Part shown: piece after piece, positions 5,890 to 7,626 of the stretch
Position numbering within the stretch: position 1 is the stretch's first letter
Layout: every line of letters begins with the position of its first letter
Assembly: GCA_024277475.1 (NCBI GenBank)
Contig: JAJRVC010000636.1
Coordinates: forward strand, 1-7,626
DNA from: Deltaproteobacteria bacterium
GTDB lineage: Bacteria > Desulfobacterota > Desulfobacteria > Desulfobacterales > JAFDCJ01
Length of the DNA: 7,626 bases
Reading direction: 5' to 3'
Position numbers and translations under genes: made by a program
The notes under the pieces: generated by a model
The model's database searches: none
What the model was told of the DNA's origin: nothing
Seen by the model: the letters and a program-made list of their open reading frames with translations, nothing else

Positions 5890-5936
5890 GTTTAGTTGGC
5901 AACTGGTAAGTGCAAACGATTAGAATCTGCTTTGAG

Positions 5937-7421
5937 CTATTGATGCCGTTGTTTCTTTTCCATAGTTTGGGAACCACGGTGATAGAGGTGGGCGTCGGCC
6001 GCCTGGTCACCTTTTACGCTCATCATGCTCGATTTTGCCAGGATCTGAACCTGGCTGTCGATTTTAAAATTGCCATTCACCACCACCTGCTCGCCCTCTG
6101 TGAGGCCCTCCAGAACCACGTAGTAGTCCCTGGCCCGCGGACCCAATACAATTTCGCGACCTTCGAATACACCTTTTGCACCGGGCACCGCCACATAGAC
6201 GACGGCTCTTTTGCCGGTAATCAGGGGCGCCGTGGCAGGGATAACCAGCGGAACCCTGCGGGATTTGTCTTTTCCACCCGCCACTTTACCACCGGCGGTC
6301 AGTTTAGCAAAAATAACGGCCCGGACATACATGCTGGGTCTGAACCGGCTGCCTTTGTCAGTGAAGATGACACCGACATCAAAGGTGCGGGATTTAGTAT
6401 TAAAAATGGGATCGATAAAGGCAACCTTGCCTTTAAAGGTTTCACCCGGGTAGGTATCTGTTTGGAAATGTGCCTCCTGTTGGATTTTAATCCAGGCGTA
6501 ATCCGACTCATAAGCTTTCAGTTTCGCCCAGACAAATTTAGGATTAGCGATGGCAAAAACCGGCGTCCCGGTATTCACGTATGTCCCCTCAAATGCTTTT
6601 TGCTCAATGACGATTCCGCTACGTTGGGCATATATGGTGGCTATGCCGCTGGGCTCGCCGCGCTTCATCAGTTCATCGACATCTTTTTTTTCCATACCGA
6701 TAAGAATCAATTTAAGGCGCATCGCCGCCAAGGTTTCATAGGCGGCTTTCAACTCAGGCGAGGCTTTATCCAGGTTTGCAGGTCTGTTGGTAAGCACCCG
6801 GGCTCTTTTACGTACATGCGATTTGGTCACGTTGAATGCAAAATAAGCGGGGACGACTTTCAGGGCCTCTATCATTTCCTGCTCGATAAAAAAAATTTCC
6901 GGGGAATAAATGTCGAAGAGAGGATCGCCCCACCTGACCGTTTGCCCGGCCCGCTTCACGTAGATTTTGTCGATGACGCCGGGAACATAGACTGACGCAT
7001 AGCTGATGTGAACCGGATCGTATTCGATCTGGCCGAACAGCCGAATTTCGGACTCGACAAATTTACGTTCCACGGGGGCGACCTGGATTTGGGCCAGCTT
7101 CATGGCCTCGGGACTGAGTTTGAGTCTTGGGGCAGCGCTTTTCTCTCCCGCCTCAACCGGAATCAGTTCCATGCCGCACACCGGGCAATCGCCCGGTGTT
7201 GCCATGGGGGATACGCACATCATAGGGCAAGCGTACAGCGTGTTTTCGTCGGATTTTGTTGAAATTTCTTCCGTATTCGCCGATATTTGAGAGTCGCCGG
7301 GCTGATTTGCTTCAGGGCCTCCCCCCCTGATCCAATAGCCCAATGCCATTCCAATCAGCAATATGGCAATCAGCCGGAGGGCTTGCTTTTTGGTGGTTAG
7401 TTTTTCTTCTAGCCTTTTCAT
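5937..7421 (-). CDS. cusB: CusB-type efflux RND periplasmic adaptor with N-terminal heavy-metal-binding domain
   Basis: This 494-aa membrane-fusion protein links the CusA pump to an outer-membrane channel. Residues 15-31 form an N-terminal membrane anchor. Residues 63-90 are a heavy-metal-binding module of the YxCPMH...PGxCPxCGM type, here YACPMMCVSPMATPGDCPVCGM split over positions 63-84, with C65, M67, M68, C69, M73, C79, C82 and M84. Next come the split lipoyl domain (VYVPGVIDKIYVKRAGQTV at 144-162; IATIYAQRSGIV at 260-271), a short alpha-hairpin between them (about 172-240), a beta-barrel (about 295-370, VWAKLKAYESD to RPSMYVRAVI) and a membrane-proximal domain (about 390-460, VPLVIPATAPL to VVNGNFKIDSQ). 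The last 30 residues are a polar tail with several Met and His. The start follows GGATC by about 6 nt. The module and the downstream cusA indicate Cu(I)/Ag(I) rather than Co/Zn/Cd export. No cusC or cusF is in the window. Confidence 0.93.
   Translation of the reverse strand: MKRLEEKLTTKKQALRLIAILLIGMALGYWIRGGGPEANQPGDSQISANTEEISTKSDENTLYACPMMCVSPMATPGDCPVCGMELIPVEAGEKSAAPRLKLSPEAMKLAQIQVAPVERKFVESEIRLFGQIEYDPVHISYASVYVPGVIDKIYVKRAGQTVRWGDPLFDIYSPEIFFIEQEMIEALKVVPAYFAFNVTKSHVRKRARVLTNRPANLDKASPELKAAYETLAAMRLKLILIGMEKKDVDELMKRGEPSGIATIYAQRSGIVIEQKAFEGTYVNTGTPVFAIANPKFVWAKLKAYESDYAWIKIQQEAHFQTDTYPGETFKGKVAFIDPIFNTKSRTFDVGVIFTDKGSRFRPSMYVRAVIFAKLTAGGKVAGGKDKSRRVPLVIPATAPLITGKRAVVYVAVPGAKGVFEGREIVLGPRARDYYVVLEGLTEGEQVVVNGNFKIDSQVQILAKSSMMSVKGDQAADAHLYHRGSQTMEKKQRHQ
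7170..7229 (-). other. CusB Cys/Met-rich heavy-metal-binding motif
   Basis: Codons for CusB residues 65-84 encode four Cys and four Met in 20 positions. The common form of this module begins CPMH; here it is CPMMC, so Met replaces His and an extra Cys follows. Soft-ligand enrichment of this kind fits Cu(I)/Ag(I) capture in the periplasm. This is a sub-feature of the cusB gene. Confidence 0.7.
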
Positions 7422-7443
7422 GGCGTTGATCCAAAATTATCGT

Positions 7444-7475
7444 TTTACCGCAGAGCACGCGGAGCATGCAGAGAA
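7444..7475 (-). repeat. Intergenic tandem nonamer-like repeat, copy 2 (CTCTGCGTG-like units)
   Basis: On the minus strand this reads as three 9-nt units, CTCTGCATG, CTCCGCGTG and CTCTGCGGT, preceded by TTT and followed by AA. It lies 23-54 bp before the cusB start, in the likely 5' leader or promoter region. It matches the same unit pattern (pyrimidine run, then G-pyrimidine-G) as the stretches at 1133-1164 and 7533-7554. Confidence 0.45.
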
Positions 7476-7488
7476 ATTACTTTGGTAA

Positions 7489-7503
7489 GTTTATCTAATA
7501 AAC
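7489..7503. promoter_or_regulatory. Short palindrome upstream of cusB
   Basis: GTTTAT and ATAAAC flank CTA as a perfect 6-bp inverted repeat, 68-82 bp before the cusB start. It is a possible operator, but it does not resemble the CueR or CusR copper-regulator boxes I know, and a 6-bp AT-rich palindrome can be chance. Confidence 0.2.
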
Positions 7504-7532
7504 CCGTACGAAACGGAGAAAAAATAGAAATT

Positions 7533-7554
7533 AATCACAAAAACACGAAAAAAA
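7533..7554 (-). repeat. Intergenic tandem nonamer-like repeat, copy 3
   Basis: On the minus strand this reads TTTTTTTCGTG then TTTTTGTGATT, two units of the same pattern as copy 1. It lies just beyond the possible stop codon at 7564 of an upstream minus-strand gene. ATCACA (7534-7539) and TGTGAT (7558-7563) also form a loose inverted repeat around it. Confidence 0.35.
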
Positions 7555-7563
7555 GTCTGTGAT

Positions 7564-7626
7564 CTATTTCAATATCCTTCTAAAATAAAACCTGAAAAAA
7601 TTATCGGGTACGTCGCGATCAGCGTA
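7564..7626 (-). CDS. Possible 3' end of a minus-strand gene upstream of cusB (C-terminal 20 aa)
   Basis: A minus-strand frame is open from the window edge to a TAG at 7564-7566 and ends in PDNFFRFYFRRILK. It is too short to assign. A second minus frame is also open for 18 codons, so this may be chance. If real, it would lie 142 bp ahead of cusB on the same strand, where a cusC/tolC-like gene is often found; the residues do not allow that call. Confidence 0.22.
   Translation of the reverse strand, partial: YADRDVPDNFFRFYFRRILK

Noticed and set aside
5910..6995. 361-codon plus-strand open frame
   Set aside because: It lies wholly opposite cusB, whose product has clear family motifs along its length. 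The plus-strand translation is low in recognisable motifs and rich in Cys/His/Phe, as expected from a shadow frame.
7534..7563. ATCACA...TGTGAT as an FNR/CRP-type site
   Set aside because: The half-sites are 18 bp apart and in the wrong spacing for CRP or FNR, and they enclose the nonamer-like repeat.

Overview
The window suggests an anaerobic, moderately GC-balanced Gram-negative bacterium, most likely a deltaproteobacterium (Desulfobacterota/Desulfobacterales type). This is an inference from the CusBA protein style and the intergenic sequence style; no marker gene is present. The left ~2 kb is visibly more AT-rich than the right ~5.5 kb and looks like accessory DNA; the right part is a heavy-metal efflux operon.

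Layout. Positions 1-120 hold an open frame that may be the last 39 codons of a gene lying mostly outside the window (possibly a transposase). About 230 bp without a gene follow. A two-gene type II toxin-antitoxin operon (387-1075, + strand) comes next: a Phd/YefM-type antitoxin and a PIN-domain VapC toxin that overlap by 10 bp. Its promoter carries a perfect 13-bp inverted repeat over the -10 box, a likely autoregulatory operator. After a 188-bp AT-rich gap with a tandem nonamer-like repeat and a second palindrome, a gene (1264-2007, + strand) encodes an unrecognised secreted protein: signal peptide, long Lys/Glu-rich linker, and a small five-cysteine C-terminal domain. It converges on the metal-efflux genes with only 9 bp between the stop codons.

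The minus strand from 7421 to 2017 carries cusB (periplasmic adaptor) and then cusA (HME-RND inner-membrane pump), 47 bp apart and presumably co-transcribed. CusA keeps the three periplasmic methionines that define Cu(I)/Ag(I) pumps, but it is about 240 residues longer than E. coli CusA. The extra length comes from an added block of hydrophobic segments between TM6 and TM7, a periplasmic insertion containing a 23-residue tandem duplication, and a short insertion late in the protein. CusB has an N-terminal Cys/Met-rich metal-binding module. Together with an outer-membrane TolC-like channel, which is not in this window, they would expel Cu(I)/Ag(I) from the periplasm. The 205 bp to the right of cusB hold two more copies of the nonamer-like repeat and perhaps the last 20 codons of another minus-strand gene.

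No RNA gene, CRISPR array or complete mobile element is visible. I do not see a wholly new system. The points most worth a second look are the VapC active-site Asp-to-Asn change, the enlarged CusA with its tandem duplication, the recurring intergenic nonamer repeat, and the orphan secreted Cys-domain protein.
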